Assembly: GCA_963665505.1 (NCBI GenBank)
Contig: OY762275.1
Location: forward strand, 186,001 to 250,000
From: QANA01 sp963665505
GTDB taxonomy: Bacteria; Bacillota; Clostridia; Christensenellales; Christensenellaceae
DNA length: 64,000 bases
Reading direction: 5' to 3'
The notes beneath the pieces were generated by a model. It had not been told where the DNA came from. It searched no databases and saw only the letters and a list, made by a program, of their open reading frames with translations. Shown here one piece after another: positions 16,137 through 25,508 of this stretch. Within the stretch, counting starts at the first letter, position 1. Every line of letters starts with the position of its first letter. The position numbers and the translations under genes were made by a program.

Positions 16137-17329
16137 TCACATTGTTTTTATATATGTATGTACTATTTTATACACGCAGCCACCCACAGTCAAGGTAGGA
16201 GCGGCAAAATATAGCATCTCAGAGCGTTTACGCACGCTTTTTTCCACATGCCCACATAAAGAAAAGATCCCCAGGCCCATAAAGGCAAATAGGGAAACCA
16301 GATAGAATGCATCGCCCACACCCACGGCATCGGTCAGCGCGCCTATGGAAAGATTTCCTGCGAAACTGCCCGGGCTGCTGAACAGCATCATCAGGTTCGT
16401 GGCGCGGCCCGGTTGATCCGGCGCATAGGCCACACCCATGCTGAACAGGGAAGGCCATACCGGTGCCGCCGCCAGCCCAAACAAAGTGCACAGCACCAGC
16501 GCCAGGCTCCCGATACGGAATACGGCCAGGCATAGGGTGCAGACCCCCTGCCAGCAAAAACCCAGGCCCTATAAGCCGCGCGACAGATTTTTTTGCCCGC
16601 CCAGTGCGTCCATTTCGCGCAATCCCAATTCAAAGTACGATTTGATATACCCGAATATTCCCGCCTCCGCCCCCATATACAACAAAAAAGACGCCCCCGT
16701 TAACAGAAATACGGGGGAGAATACAACGGATCCGGCAGATCGGACGATTTTCTCTTTTGTCTGCACAGCCCCGGTAAATACAGGTTTTATCCAGAATAAC
16801 GGGAAGAAAACGGCTGCAAACGCCACTACGACGATATGCTAAAGTCCCCGCCAATCCATCCCGTTTTGCATGAGCGCGCCATCGCGACCGGAGAAATCAC
16901 CGCGCCGGTGCAGAAAAACATTTACAGCATATTGGAAAAACAGTTGGAACTTTTCGGGTCTATTTTCAGCAGCAGCGGAAACATGGAAGCATTCAGGAGA
17001 TTTGTTCCCGCCCCGCTTACCAGCATGGCCCCCATCGTAACGGCAGGGCCGGTGGAAAACCCACTCAGCACATTTCTCAATAAGTAAACACCGGCGCTCA
17101 GCCAAACCAGCCTTCGGTTGCCCAGCCTGTCTGCGATCCCGCTCAATATAAGGGAAATCCCCAAGGAAGAGAAGAACCGCGCCGAGGTAAGCGTCGCCAT
17201 CATCAGATTGGAGATCCCGAATTCCTCCTGCATGTTAAAAAGGATATATTGATATCCCGCAACCCGTGCACCGTTGATAAAACGCATACCGTACAGCAAC
17301 CATACGTAGATCCTGTTTTTGGCATTCAT
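16137..17329 (-). pseudogene. Decayed MFS transporter, tandem copy of the next gene
   Basis: Three fragments together match the intact MFS gene just upstream on the same strand. The first (17329-16922) carries residues up to about helix 4 and ends in TAA (16924-16922). Reading then needs a shift to another frame between about 16920 and 16850, where a TAG (16841-16839) follows; a further TAG lies at 16571-16569. Around the last stop the copy is about 19 codons shorter than the paralogue. The C-terminal piece (16496 down) keeps LFGLAAAPVWPSLFSMG and the last helices. At least one frameshift, three stops and a deletion make it a pseudogene. Confidence 0.85.
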
Positions 17330-17351
17330 TACAGTAAGCCCATGGTATATG

Positions 17352-18614
17352 TCAACCTGTCATTTCTTGCCGCAGCGCTTTTTGTTCTTTTTTCCATATC
17401 TTCCAGGTTTTCCCTTCGGGGGCTTTCCCAGATTTCCGGAAGAACTTGACCGCCAATGGGAAGACGATCGTCCCAAGCAAAGCGGCGCCGGCCGTGACAT
17501 AAAAGGAGCTTTGCACACCAAACCGGTCGGCGGCGGCGCCAATGGTAAGGTTGCCCAGGTTGGTCCCTATATTATTGAAGATCATCATCGTACTGCTCAA
17601 TTTGCCCGACGCCTTGAGATCCAGATCCAACCCGATGCTAAAGACCGTAGGCCAGCAAGGCCCCGCAAACAGACCAAAAAGAACACACCAGAGCAGCGAG
17701 AAAACCTTGATGGGGAAAACCGCCATCAGCAAAAGGGAAATACCTGAGAGTGCAAACGACCCCACACATAGGGTCACTCTGTTTTTGATGATCCTGCTGG
17801 CCGTCAAACGGGTGACCGTCATCGAAGCGCGGATCAGGGAGATGCAGAGGGAGGCGCCCACCACATCGTCCAGTCTTACCATAAAATACTCTTTGGAATA
17901 ATTAAGGATACCTACTTCCGTCGCCATATAGATACCCAGCGTAGCGGATAAAAGCAGGAACGCGGGCGTAAAGATCAACCGTTTTCTGGTACTCGGCGTA
18001 TCTTTTCCGCCGCCGATTTCATGCGTTTCTCTGTAACTCTGCGGGACGCCGGTTTTTGTCTGCGCAAATAAAGTGATGATGATCGTGAGGATGCTGGCGG
18101 ATATTCTGTAATGCCAACGCCAGTTAAGCCCTAATCTCCCGATCAGTACCGCCAGTAGCAAGGGCGATATGACCGCGCCAAAACTCAGGACCCCTTGCTG
18201 TACATTGACGTGCTTGGTCACGTTGTCCGGGTCCAACTGAGAAAAGGCCGAATACGGTACCGCCATCAGGAAACAGCTACCGACACTGGAAATCATAAAC
18301 GCCAGGATCGTCGTCGCGGGCCCGGTGGAAAATCCATTCAGCAATGCGCCGCATACGGCGATCGAGCCGCCGGTTAAAACCAGTTTCTTGTTCGCGATCC
18401 GATCAATAATCCGGCTGAATAGTAACGAGAGCCCCAATGAAGTGAGCATCTGCACGGACGAGATCAAGGCCATCGTCGCATTGGATATCCCAAATTCCGT
18501 CCGCATATCCAGCAATATATGTTGCTGGCCGGACATCTGCATACCCGAGTTATAGCTTATCAGATAACATAAAAAAATGTAAAACGGGAGCTTCCTTTTT
18601 TGTTGTTTTTTCAT
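17352..18614 (-). CDS. MFS transporter
   Basis: A 420-residue major facilitator with twelve predicted helices, in two halves joined by a hydrophilic loop (about residues 200-225, SYRETHEIGGGKDTPSTRKR). Helix 2-3 loop SRIIDRIANKK is the MFS motif A in diverged form. The ATG at 18614 is preferred because AAAAAGGGA stands six bases upstream; ATG at 18620 is also possible. The C-terminus is long and basic (FFRKSGKAPEGKTWKIWKKE). A decayed homologue follows 22 bases downstream, a sign of tandem duplication. Substrate unknown. Confidence 0.85.
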   Translation of the reverse strand: MKKQQKRKLPFYIFLCYLISYNSGMQMSGQQHILLDMRTEFGISNATMALISSVQMLTSLGLSLLFSRIIDRIANKKLVLTGGSIAVCGALLNGFSTGPATTILAFMISSVGSCFLMAVPYSAFSQLDPDNVTKHVNVQQGVLSFGAVISPLLLAVLIGRLGLNWRWHYRISASILTIIITLFAQTKTGVPQSYRETHEIGGGKDTPSTRKRLIFTPAFLLLSATLGIYMATEVGILNYSKEYFMVRLDDVVGASLCISLIRASMTVTRLTASRIIKNRVTLCVGSFALSGISLLLMAVFPIKVFSLLWCVLFGLFAGPCWPTVFSIGLDLDLKASGKLSSTMMIFNNIGTNLGNLTIGAAADRFGVQSSFYVTAGAALLGTIVFPLAVKFFRKSGKAPEGKTWKIWKKEQKALRQEMTG

Positions 18615-18693
18615 ACCCATTCCCTTTTTCAAATCTCAAATTTATAAAAACCAGGCAAATCATGATTTCTCCGCTTGATCTGCCGTGCCCCGT

Positions 18694-19170
18694 CTATTTG
18701 TGATATGTTTGGTGATACACTATTTTAAAAGAACGGTATAGTTGCTCTAACAGGATGATCCGTACCAGTCTATGCGGAAAAGTCAGTTTAGATAAAGAGA
18801 GGCGTTCCGTCGCCTCGCTTTTTATTTTTTCCGATAATCCAAGCGAACTGCCGATAAGAAAGGCAAGGTCTGTCCCTTTTGCGGAAAAAGCGCCTATCTT
18901 CTCTGCAAAAGCCAGAGAATCGTACGCTTCCCCTTCCGCAGCAAGGGCAAAAACAGACTTGAACCCGCGGATCGCCGGAACGATGCGCTCTCCTTCTTTT
19001 TTCAGGATTGCCTGCGCGGCCTTCTCGGTAAGGGCAGAGGGGACGCGTTCGTCGGAGAGTTCCAGTATTTCTATGCGTGCAAAGGGAGAGATACGTTTGA
19101 TATATTCCTTTTGCGCCGTTTTCCAATACTGTTCTTTCAATTTGCCGACAGAAACAATCCGTATCTTCAA
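18694..19170 (-). CDS. rlmH: 23S rRNA (pseudouridine1915-N3)-methyltransferase
   Basis: A 158-residue SPOUT methyltransferase that methylates pseudouridine 1915 in helix 69 of 23S rRNA. Typical sequence: KIRIVSVGKLKEQYWK at the start, FLIGSSLGLSEKI in the knot and RLVRIILLEQLYRSFKIVYHQTYHK at the end. The TTG at 19170 gives the family N-terminus and has GAGGGG upstream; a GTG at 19182 overlapping the stop of the previous gene is the alternative. Coupled to walJ, an arrangement common in Bacillota. Confidence 0.93.
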   Translation of the reverse strand: MKIRIVSVGKLKEQYWKTAQKEYIKRISPFARIEILELSDERVPSALTEKAAQAILKKEGERIVPAIRGFKSVFALAAEGEAYDSLAFAEKIGAFSAKGTDLAFLIGSSLGLSEKIKSEATERLSLSKLTFPHRLVRIILLEQLYRSFKIVYHQTYHK

Positions 19171-19178
19171 TGGACCCC

Positions 19179-19973
19179 TCACGCTATCGTAAAAATGCCC
19201 GTCACACTGCTCCGCCGTGCAGCTGTCAGCGAAACATCTTTGCCTACGACCACCCCTGCTTCCGCAAGCGCCTGTGTGACCGTATCGAATGCGAGTTTTT
19301 TATGATTATTTTCCTTGCTTATATGCCCCAATATAATATTCCGCACACCGCGTTTGCACAGTTCGATACTGGCACAACCGGCATCGTTATTCGAAAGATG
19401 CCCCCGGGAAGAAAGGATGCGTTTTTTCAGCCGATAGGGATAACACCCGTTCTTCAGCATCTCAATATCATGGTTGGATTCGAGCAATACAATGGAAGCT
19501 TTCTCCAAAGCGGAAAGCATCGTTTGTGTGACCCTGCCCGTATCCGTCAGTATGCCGATCTTCCGTCCCGCGGCCATCAGGCAGTACCCGATCGGGCAGG
19601 CCGCATCATGACAGAGCGCTACGGGCGCAACGCAAATATCCCGGATAAAAAATTCTCCCTCATCGACAACCCGGATGTTATGGGACGATACATCCCCGAT
19701 CTTTTTTTCCATGCAGCACCAGGTCTTTTCGTTTGCATACACAGGGATATCGTACTTGCGGCTGAGCACCCCCACTCCTTTGATATGATCATTGTGCTCA
19801 TGGGTCACCAGGATCGCGGAAAGGCGCGCCACCTCCTCCCCAATCGAAGAAAGCGCCGCTATGAGCGCGCTGCCCGTAGTCCCCGCATCTACAAGCAGAC
19901 TTGTTTTTTCCGTCCTGACGAATGTGGAATTCCCAGCCGAACTGCTAAACAACGGCGAAAAACGCAAACACAT
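19179..19973 (-). CDS. MBL-fold metallohydrolase, WalJ/YycJ-like
   Basis: A 264-residue metallo-beta-lactamase-fold protein. Metal-binding motif THEHNDHIKG (HxHxDH) about residues 63-72, with GHLSNNDAG and GHISKEN further on. It belongs to the YycJ/WalJ group, linked in Bacilli to the WalRK system and to DNA-end processing; no walRK genes are in this window. Start ATG 19973 follows GGAGGGACAT. The N-terminus LRFSPLFSSSAGNST is typical. Its stop overlaps or abuts the rlmH start. Confidence 0.85.
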   Translation of the reverse strand: MCLRFSPLFSSSAGNSTFVRTEKTSLLVDAGTTGSALIAALSSIGEEVARLSAILVTHEHNDHIKGVGVLSRKYDIPVYANEKTWCCMEKKIGDVSSHNIRVVDEGEFFIRDICVAPVALCHDAACPIGYCLMAAGRKIGILTDTGRVTQTMLSALEKASIVLLESNHDIEMLKNGCYPYRLKKRILSSRGHLSNNDAGCASIELCKRGVRNIILGHISKENNHKKLAFDTVTQALAEAGVVVGKDVSLTAARRSSVTGIFTIA

Positions 19974-20050
19974 ATGTCCCTCCATATATGTATAGTATAC
20001 ATTCATCCTCTTTATTTGAAAAGCTGCTTCTTGTAAACATTGCGCGCACA

Positions 20051-20083
20051 AGCAAAAAGGGAAGCGCTATATGCGTTTCCCTT
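20051..20083 (-). terminator. Terminator of acpP
   Basis: AAAAAGGGAAGCG at 20051-20063 pairs with GCGTTTCCCTTTTT at 20070-20083 (one G-T pair). It lies between acpP and walJ. Confidence 0.75.
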
Positions 20084-20114
20084 TTTATTCGCGTCATGCC
20101 GAACAGACAAAAAA

Positions 20115-20333
20115 TCACTCTTTAGACTGTATCAGCTTTACCAGATCCCCGATGGTCTGGATGTTTTCGGCTGTGTCGATCGAGATATCAAAGGCTTCCT
20201 CGATATCCATCACGATCTCCACCATATCCAGCGAATCCACTTCCATGTCTTTAAAAGAAGTTTCTTCCGTTATTTTAGAGGGATCCATATCCATCTTTTC
20301 GGCAATGATTGCCTTGATTTTTTCTAATTCCAT
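20115..20333 (-). CDS. acpP: Acyl carrier protein
   Basis: A 72-residue acidic carrier protein that holds growing fatty acyl chains on 4'-phosphopantetheine. The attachment Ser is in VDSLDMVEIVM (about residue 34). Start ATG 20333 has AGGAGAACGTCA upstream. It is not in a fab cluster here but stands alone, with its own promoter and terminator; the neighbours are enolase and walJ. A second acpP might exist elsewhere in the genome. Length and helix pattern fit standard fatty acid ACP. Confidence 0.93.
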   Translation of the reverse strand: MELEKIKAIIAEKMDMDPSKITEETSFKDMEVDSLDMVEIVMDIEEAFDISIDTAENIQTIGDLVKLIQSKE

Positions 20334-20382
20334 TGACGTTCTCCTATTCTTTTCACGTCTTCTTGCCACCTGGCTTTAGTAC

Positions 20383-20410
20383 ATTGTACCATATCACCTA
20401 CTCAAGTCAA
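20383..20410 (-). promoter_or_regulatory. Promoter of acpP
   Basis: On the minus strand TTGACT (20410-20405) and TACAAT (20388-20383) with a 16-base spacer, about 50 bases before the start codon. Confidence 0.6.
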
Positions 20411-20433
20411 GTATACGCGGAAGAAAACAGGCC

Positions 20434-21705
20434 TTATTCCATGCGCGCGATATATTTTGCACCGGCGTATACTGCTTTGTTCCCAAGTTCGGATTCGATC
20501 ATGCGCAGCCGGTTATATTTTGCCGTCCGCTCGCCTCTGGCCGGCGCCCCCGTCTTGATCTGCCCGGTTCCCAGGCCGACGCTCAGGTCTGCTATGAAGG
20601 AATCTTCGGTTTCGCCGGAACGGTGCGAAACGATATTGGAGAAACCTGCGCTGCTGGAAAGTTCCACAGCGCGGATTGCTTCCGTTACCGTGCCGATCTG
20701 GTTCACTTTGATCAAAACTGCATTGGAGAGCTTCTGATCGATCCCCATTTGGATACGTTTCGTATTCGTCACAAACAGGTCGTCTCCCACGACCTGCATG
20801 GGCAATGCCTTGGTCGCAGCCTGGAAACCCGCATAATCTTCCTCGCCCATCGGGTCTTCGATGGATACGATCGGGTATGCCTTGGCCAACTTTTGCAGGT
20901 ATGCGATAAGCTCAGTATTCTTGTAGGTTTTCCCTGTTTTGGGCAGGTCATACTGGTCGCCGCCCTTGCACCATTCGCTCGCCGCCACATCCATTGCCAA
21001 AGCAATCTTGTTTTCAACGCCCGTGGCACGTGCGGCATTCATGATAAATTCCAACGCCTGTTCATCGGCCGAAAGATTGGGGGCAAACCCGCCTTCATCG
21101 CCTACCGCCGTGGAAAGCCCGCGCTTTTTGAGCTCTGCCTTCAGAGCGGCATATACTTCCGCGCCCATGCGCAATGCATCCGCGAATGTACCGGCGCCCA
21201 CCGGCATAACCATGAATTCCTGTATTTCCACGTTATTGGAAGCATGCGCGCCGCCGTTCAGGATGTTCATCATTGGCGCCGGCAACACATACGTGTCTTT
21301 ATTTTTTCCGATATAGGCATAGAGCGTCTGCCGTGCATTCGTTGCAAAAGCCCGCGCCGCCGCCATAGAAACGGCCAATATGGCGTTCGCCCCAAAATTA
21401 GCCTTGTTCGCCGTACCGTCCAGACGGATCAGCATCTCGTCCAATTCAGCCAAATCGGCAACCTCTTTGCCCGAAATCGCCGCCCGTATGGGCCCGTTCA
21501 CGGCATTTACCGCGCCCAACACACCTTTTCCGGAAAAACGGGAAGGATCGCCGTCTCTTTTTTCAACCGCTTCGAATTTCCCGACCGATGCGCCGGAAGG
21601 CACACTGGCCATCGTCATGGTTCCCTGTACAAACATCTGCGCGCAGACCGTAGGTACGCCTCTGGAGTCCAATACTTCGACTGCTTTCACATTATCAATA
21701 CGCAT
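20434..21705 (-). CDS. eno: Enolase
   Basis: A 423-residue enolase that converts 2-phosphoglycerate to phosphoenolpyruvate in glycolysis. Seen: VLDSRGVPTVCAQ, SVPSGASVG, NGGAHASNN, the proton-shuttle region VGDEGGFAPNL, the magnesium ligand stretch SIEDPMGEEDY and SHRSGETEDSFIADL near the C-terminus, then GQIKTGAPARGERTAKYNRL. The start follows AAGGAGCAGAG. It is a single gene divergent from ilvB. Confidence 0.97.
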   Translation of the reverse strand: MRIDNVKAVEVLDSRGVPTVCAQMFVQGTMTMASVPSGASVGKFEAVEKRDGDPSRFSGKGVLGAVNAVNGPIRAAISGKEVADLAELDEMLIRLDGTANKANFGANAILAVSMAAARAFATNARQTLYAYIGKNKDTYVLPAPMMNILNGGAHASNNVEIQEFMVMPVGAGTFADALRMGAEVYAALKAELKKRGLSTAVGDEGGFAPNLSADEQALEFIMNAARATGVENKIALAMDVAASEWCKGGDQYDLPKTGKTYKNTELIAYLQKLAKAYPIVSIEDPMGEEDYAGFQAATKALPMQVVGDDLFVTNTKRIQMGIDQKLSNAVLIKVNQIGTVTEAIRAVELSSSAGFSNIVSHRSGETEDSFIADLSVGLGTGQIKTGAPARGERTAKYNRLRMIESELGNKAVYAGAKYIARME

Positions 21706-21890
21706 TCTTCTCTGCTCCTTATCTGACAGTATTTGAATTGTATTTCACAAAATTTTATATCCATTCTGCATATTCTGCTTTATTTTTTATTATACATCCC
21801 GCAAATATGCGTTACAAGTGTATTTTATTTGATGCACAATTCGCTTTTCTATGATAGTATAAGAAACAAAGAACTTTTCAGGAGAATTTT

Positions 21891-23495
21891 ATGATGTTAA
21901 AAGGTTCCGAAATCGTACTGGAATGCCTGCTCGAACACGATGTCCACACGGTATTTGGCTATCCGGGCAGTGCAATTCTGGATATTTATGAAGCGCTCCA
22001 CACCTACGCCCCCCGTATACGGCATATCCTTACGACCCATGAACAGCATGCCGCCCATGCGGCGGACGGGTTCGCGCGGGCAAGCGGTGGCGTCGGCGTG
22101 GTTTTTGCGACTTCCGGCCCCGGTGCGACCAATTTGCTGACGGGCCTTTCTTCGGCGTATATAGATTCCGTCCCCGTGGTGGCGATCACCTGCAATGTGC
22201 AGAAATCCCTCATCGGGAAAGACAGTTTCCAGGAAGTCGATATATACGGCGTCTCCATGCCGATCACAAAGCATAATTTTCTTGTGAAGGATGTGGCTAT
22301 GCTCGCCGATACGATCCGTCACGCTTTCTATATTGCCACATCCGATAGGCCGGGTCCCGTCCTCATCGACATCCCTTCCGATGTAATCGCGGCCACGTGC
22401 GCCTATGAGAAAAAAACCCCGCCCAAACCCAGGAAGCGCCTGCACGCAAACGACGCCGATTATGCGGCGGCCGCGGCTCTGATAGCACAAAGCCGGCGTC
22501 CGTTCATATTGGCGGGGGGCGGCGTTGCCGCCTCCAAAGCGAAAGACGCGCTTTCCCTCTTCTCGCAAAAAATAGATGCCCCGATAGCGGAAACGCTGAT
22601 GGGCGTGGGGTGCGCGGAATCGACCGAGCGTTTTGCAGGGTTGGCCGGTATTTACGGGGAAAAGCAGACCAATACGCTTTTTAAGGAATGTGATCTCCTG
22701 ATCGGCATAGGGACGCGTTTTTCCGATCGGACTGTGCCCGATCCGAACCACTTTGTCTCCGGCGCCCAAATTATCCACATAGACATTGATCCCGCTGAAA
22801 TCAATAAAAACGTACAGGCGCAGCTCAGTCTGATAGGAGACGCCCGGGTCATACTGACCCGTCTCACGGAGATCGTGCGCGCTAAAACGGGTAACCCGTT
22901 GTTTTCTCTCCTGCCCGCGCGGGAAGAACCCGCGGCCACCGGACCGGCCTCTACGCCGCGCATCCTGCTGGAAACCCTCTCCCGTCTTGCCGGGAAAGAA
23001 CAGATCTATACGACCGAAGTGGGGCAGCATCAGCTTTGGGCCGCAAAATACCTGGGCATCCATTCGCCCGAAAAATTCATCACCTCGGGCGGGCTGGGGG
23101 CCATGGGCTTCGGGCTGGGGGCGGCACTGGGTGTTGCAGCCGCGACCGGCAAGCGCATCGTGAATATCGCGGGAGACGGCAGCTTCTATATGAACATGGC
23201 GGAACTTTCTACGGCGGTATATTACAAATTGCCTGTCGTGGAGATCCTTTTCAACAATACCACACTTGGCCTTGTACACCAGATACAAGGAGATGTCTAC
23301 GGACGTTCTTCCGAAGTGGGGATAGACCGCGGCACAGATTTTGCCGCGCTGGCCGCCGCTATGGGAGCAGCCAGTTTTGCCATAAAAGACCCTTCCGAGA
23401 TAGAGCCCGTCCTGCAGAAGGCGCTCTCCTGCGGGAAGGCTGTGCTGGTAGATTGCAAGATCCCCCCGGAATGCAGGGTGGAACGTGGATTCTGA
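21891..23495 (+). CDS. ilvB: Acetolactate synthase, large (catalytic) subunit
   Basis: A 534-residue thiamine diphosphate enzyme that joins two pyruvates to acetolactate (or pyruvate and 2-oxobutyrate) at the head of valine, leucine and isoleucine synthesis. The catalytic Glu lies in THEQHAAHAADGFARASG (about residue 48), the FAD-binding middle domain follows, and the diphosphate/Mg motif GDGSFYMNMAEL...NNTTLG is at about 430-460. Start is ATG 21891 or 21894 after AGGAGAATTTT. ilvN follows by 17 bases. No T-box or leader peptide is seen in the 185-base upstream gap. Confidence 0.95.
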   Translation: MMLKGSEIVLECLLEHDVHTVFGYPGSAILDIYEALHTYAPRIRHILTTHEQHAAHAADGFARASGGVGVVFATSGPGATNLLTGLSSAYIDSVPVVAITCNVQKSLIGKDSFQEVDIYGVSMPITKHNFLVKDVAMLADTIRHAFYIATSDRPGPVLIDIPSDVIAATCAYEKKTPPKPRKRLHANDADYAAAAALIAQSRRPFILAGGGVAASKAKDALSLFSQKIDAPIAETLMGVGCAESTERFAGLAGIYGEKQTNTLFKECDLLIGIGTRFSDRTVPDPNHFVSGAQIIHIDIDPAEINKNVQAQLSLIGDARVILTRLTEIVRAKTGNPLFSLLPAREEPAATGPASTPRILLETLSRLAGKEQIYTTEVGQHQLWAAKYLGIHSPEKFITSGGLGAMGFGLGAALGVAAATGKRIVNIAGDGSFYMNMAELSTAVYYKLPVVEILFNNTTLGLVHQIQGDVYGRSSEVGIDRGTDFAALAAAMGAASFAIKDPSEIEPVLQKALSCGKAVLVDCKIPPECRVERGF

Positions 23496-23512
23496 TCAAA
23501 AAGGAGTACGGT

Positions 23513-24043
23513 ATGGAAAGAAACTATGTGCTTTCTGTTTTGGTGCAAAACAATGCGGGCGTCCTGGCCCGTGTATCCGGCTTGTTCGGCCGCAGAGGAT
23601 ACAATATATCTTCTCTGACCGTGGGCGAGACCCTTGATCCGCACTTTTCGCGTATCACGATAGAGTTGTGCGCCAACGAATATGTGTTAGAGCAGATCAA
23701 GAAACAGCTCACAAAACTGGAAGAGGTGGAACGCGTATTGGAAATCGACCCGCTTTCTTCCGTCTTCCGTGAACTGATGCTCGTAAAAGTAACAGCCAAT
23801 CACGCCAGCCGCGCCGCTATCATAGAGATCTGCAATGTGTTTGGTGCCAAGATCTGCGATCTTTCCCCGAGCACCGCTACCATCGAAGCGGCGAACAAAC
23901 CGTCTACCAACAGCGCCCTGCTCGACCTTTTGGCAGAATACGGGATTATCGAGATCGCCCGGACCGGCCTCACCGGTATGCAGAGAGGCGCGGAACGCTT
24001 GTACAAAGAAGGAGAGCTTGATAATTCCTGGCAGGACAAATAA
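23513..24043 (+). CDS. ilvN: Acetolactate synthase, small (regulatory) subunit
   Basis: A 176-residue ACT-domain protein that raises activity of IlvB and gives feedback inhibition by valine. ACT domain at residues 4-75 (YVLSVLVQNNAGVLARVSGLFGRRGYNISSL) and the ALS small-subunit C-terminal domain at about 84-160. The ATG at 23513 has AAAGGAG nine bases upstream. It completes the ilvBN operon; ilvC and ilvD are not here. Confidence 0.95.
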   Translation: MERNYVLSVLVQNNAGVLARVSGLFGRRGYNISSLTVGETLDPHFSRITIELCANEYVLEQIKKQLTKLEEVERVLEIDPLSSVFRELMLVKVTANHASRAAIIEICNVFGAKICDLSPSTATIEAANKPSTNSALLDLLAEYGIIEIARTGLTGMQRGAERLYKEGELDNSWQDK

Positions 24044-24072
24044 AAAAATGGCTGCGGATACCCGCAGCCTTA
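24041..24072. terminator. Shared terminator between ilvN and MFS gene
   Basis: GGCTGCGG (24050-24057) pairs with CCGCAGCC (24062-24069). The T run is good only on the minus strand, so it mainly ends the MFS transcript; ilvBN may use it weakly. Confidence 0.6.
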
Positions 24073-24113
24073 TCTGTTTGCAGCGGTAGATATCTTGCAC
24101 CGCGCAGGGAAAA

Positions 24114-25331
24114 TCAGGCATCCGCATTTGGCTTTGCCTGCGTATCCGCTTTCCAGTACAGCAGCGCGAATACAGCCGCAACAAAAAACGCCGCAGCCGA
24201 TACCCAAAAAGGAATTTTGGGTGCTATCGTATAGGTAAAACCCGCGACCAGCGCCCCCATAATCATACCCAGGAACCGGACCGCACTGAAAAAACCCATC
24301 ACTACCCCGCTGTTTTCCTGTGAAGTCCGTCTGGAAACCAGCCCCTGCAACAGCGGTTGGAACATTGCGTCCAACGCAAACAGGACAATATTGACAAGCA
24401 AAAACGTGATGAGCGTAGGCATGAGAACCATCGCCACAGAGACGATGCCGCACCCCAGCAGGATGAGCATATTGGGCAGTCTGACCCGTGTTTTTTTAAA
24501 TATCCGGATACAAATCGTAAAATTGGCCGCCAGTGAAATAACCCCGACCAACGCTTTGAGCGCTCCGTTATATACGGGCGAAAAATTGAATTGGTCTTTT
24601 ATATAATAGTTGAAGCTTTGGTCGTACGCATTGAGTCCCACATAGGCAAACATGGAGGCCAGAAACAAGACCACCAGCGAAGACGACAGATACGGCCTGA
24701 TAGCCGTAAACGAACTGAGCGGATTCGCTTCTTTTATCAGCGCCTCGAATTTCGGATGTGCCTCCAAAGAGACTGGCGTTTGCTTCCTGCCCAACAGGAA
24801 GAAGAAAAGACCCGCCAGGGCTATCAGCGCAATCTGCGCCAAAAACGCGGCCGCGATCGATATTTCTCCCAAAAGCCCGCCCACCAAAAATCCAAAAGCA
24901 CCGAAAGCCGCCACAAAGGTCGACATAATGGCAAGATAGCGGCCCTGTTGTTCGGGCGAGGCATTTTTTACGACATAGGTGAGGGAAAGCACGCTCATAC
25001 CCCCGACAAACAACCCGGAAAAGGCACGTGCCGCAATGATCATACTCTCGTTTTTGGCGATCAGAAAGAAAAATTGCCCCAAAGCATATCCCAAACTGCA
25101 GACGAAAAGCGACTTGCCGATGGGGTAATATTTGCTTATTTTCCCCCAGAAAGGAGAGAATAGGAAACTGGTAAAGGACATGGCCGCAAATGCCACGCCA
25201 AACATATAATCGTTGATCCCCAGGGTTTTTATCAGAGTGGGGGTCACGGGATGGGCGAAGTTAGCCGCCGTATAGTGCAGCGCAATGATCGCCAGAAACA
25301 AGCGCATCGTTCTTTTATCATTCAGTTCCAT
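24114..25331 (-). CDS. MFS transporter, drug-efflux type
   Basis: A 405-residue twelve-helix major facilitator. MFS motif A is present in the loop after helix 2 as FSPFWGKISKYYPIGKS. The family look is that of DHA1-type multidrug or sugar efflux carriers. The ATG at 25331 (MELNDKRTMRLFL) is the likely start; an in-frame GTG at 25367 would add twelve residues, and neither has a strong ribosome site. Monocistronic. Confidence 0.8.
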   Translation of the reverse strand: MELNDKRTMRLFLAIIALHYTAANFAHPVTPTLIKTLGINDYMFGVAFAAMSFTSFLFSPFWGKISKYYPIGKSLFVCSLGYALGQFFFLIAKNESMIIAARAFSGLFVGGMSVLSLTYVVKNASPEQQGRYLAIMSTFVAAFGAFGFLVGGLLGEISIAAAFLAQIALIALAGLFFFLLGRKQTPVSLEAHPKFEALIKEANPLSSFTAIRPYLSSSLVVLFLASMFAYVGLNAYDQSFNYYIKDQFNFSPVYNGALKALVGVISLAANFTICIRIFKKTRVRLPNMLILLGCGIVSVAMVLMPTLITFLLVNIVLFALDAMFQPLLQGLVSRRTSQENSGVVMGFFSAVRFLGMIMGALVAGFTYTIAPKIPFWVSAAAFFVAAVFALLYWKADTQAKPNADA

Positions 25332-25421
25332 GTATGAATCACGATTCCGTTCCAAAATTTTGAACACAAAAGGTCTTTAACGATTATACCATGCTCCTAT
25401 GAATTTACAACTGCGATTTAA

Positions 25422-25449
25422 AGCGCGCCTGGGCTGTGCCTGGCGCGCG
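25422..25449. repeat. GC-rich inverted repeat
   Basis: GCGCGCC and GGCGCGC flank about a dozen bases between two divergent or tail-facing units, just before the terminator at 25465. It may be a second hairpin; it has no T run. Confidence 0.35.
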
Positions 25450-25464
25450 CAGAAAACAGATAAT

Positions 25465-25506
25465 AAAAAAGATTCCCCGCAGATAAACTTGCGGGGAATC
25501 TTTTTT
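25465..25506. terminator. Terminator of the acetyltransferase-like gene
   Basis: GATTCCCCGCA (25471-25481) pairs with TGCGGGGAATC (25490-25500), flanked by A6 and T6 runs. Confidence 0.85.
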
Positions 25507-25508
25507 AT

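Noticed and set aside
20623..21726. 367-codon open frame antisense to enolase
   Set aside because: Shadow frame; enolase is complete and certain.
21706..21890. T-box or leader peptide before ilvB
   Set aside because: The divergent gap is only 185 bases and shows no T-box core and no run of Val/Leu/Ile codons.
21897..23288. 463-codon open frame antisense to ilvB
   Set aside because: It mirrors the codon bias of ilvB, has no ribosome site and no family resemblance.
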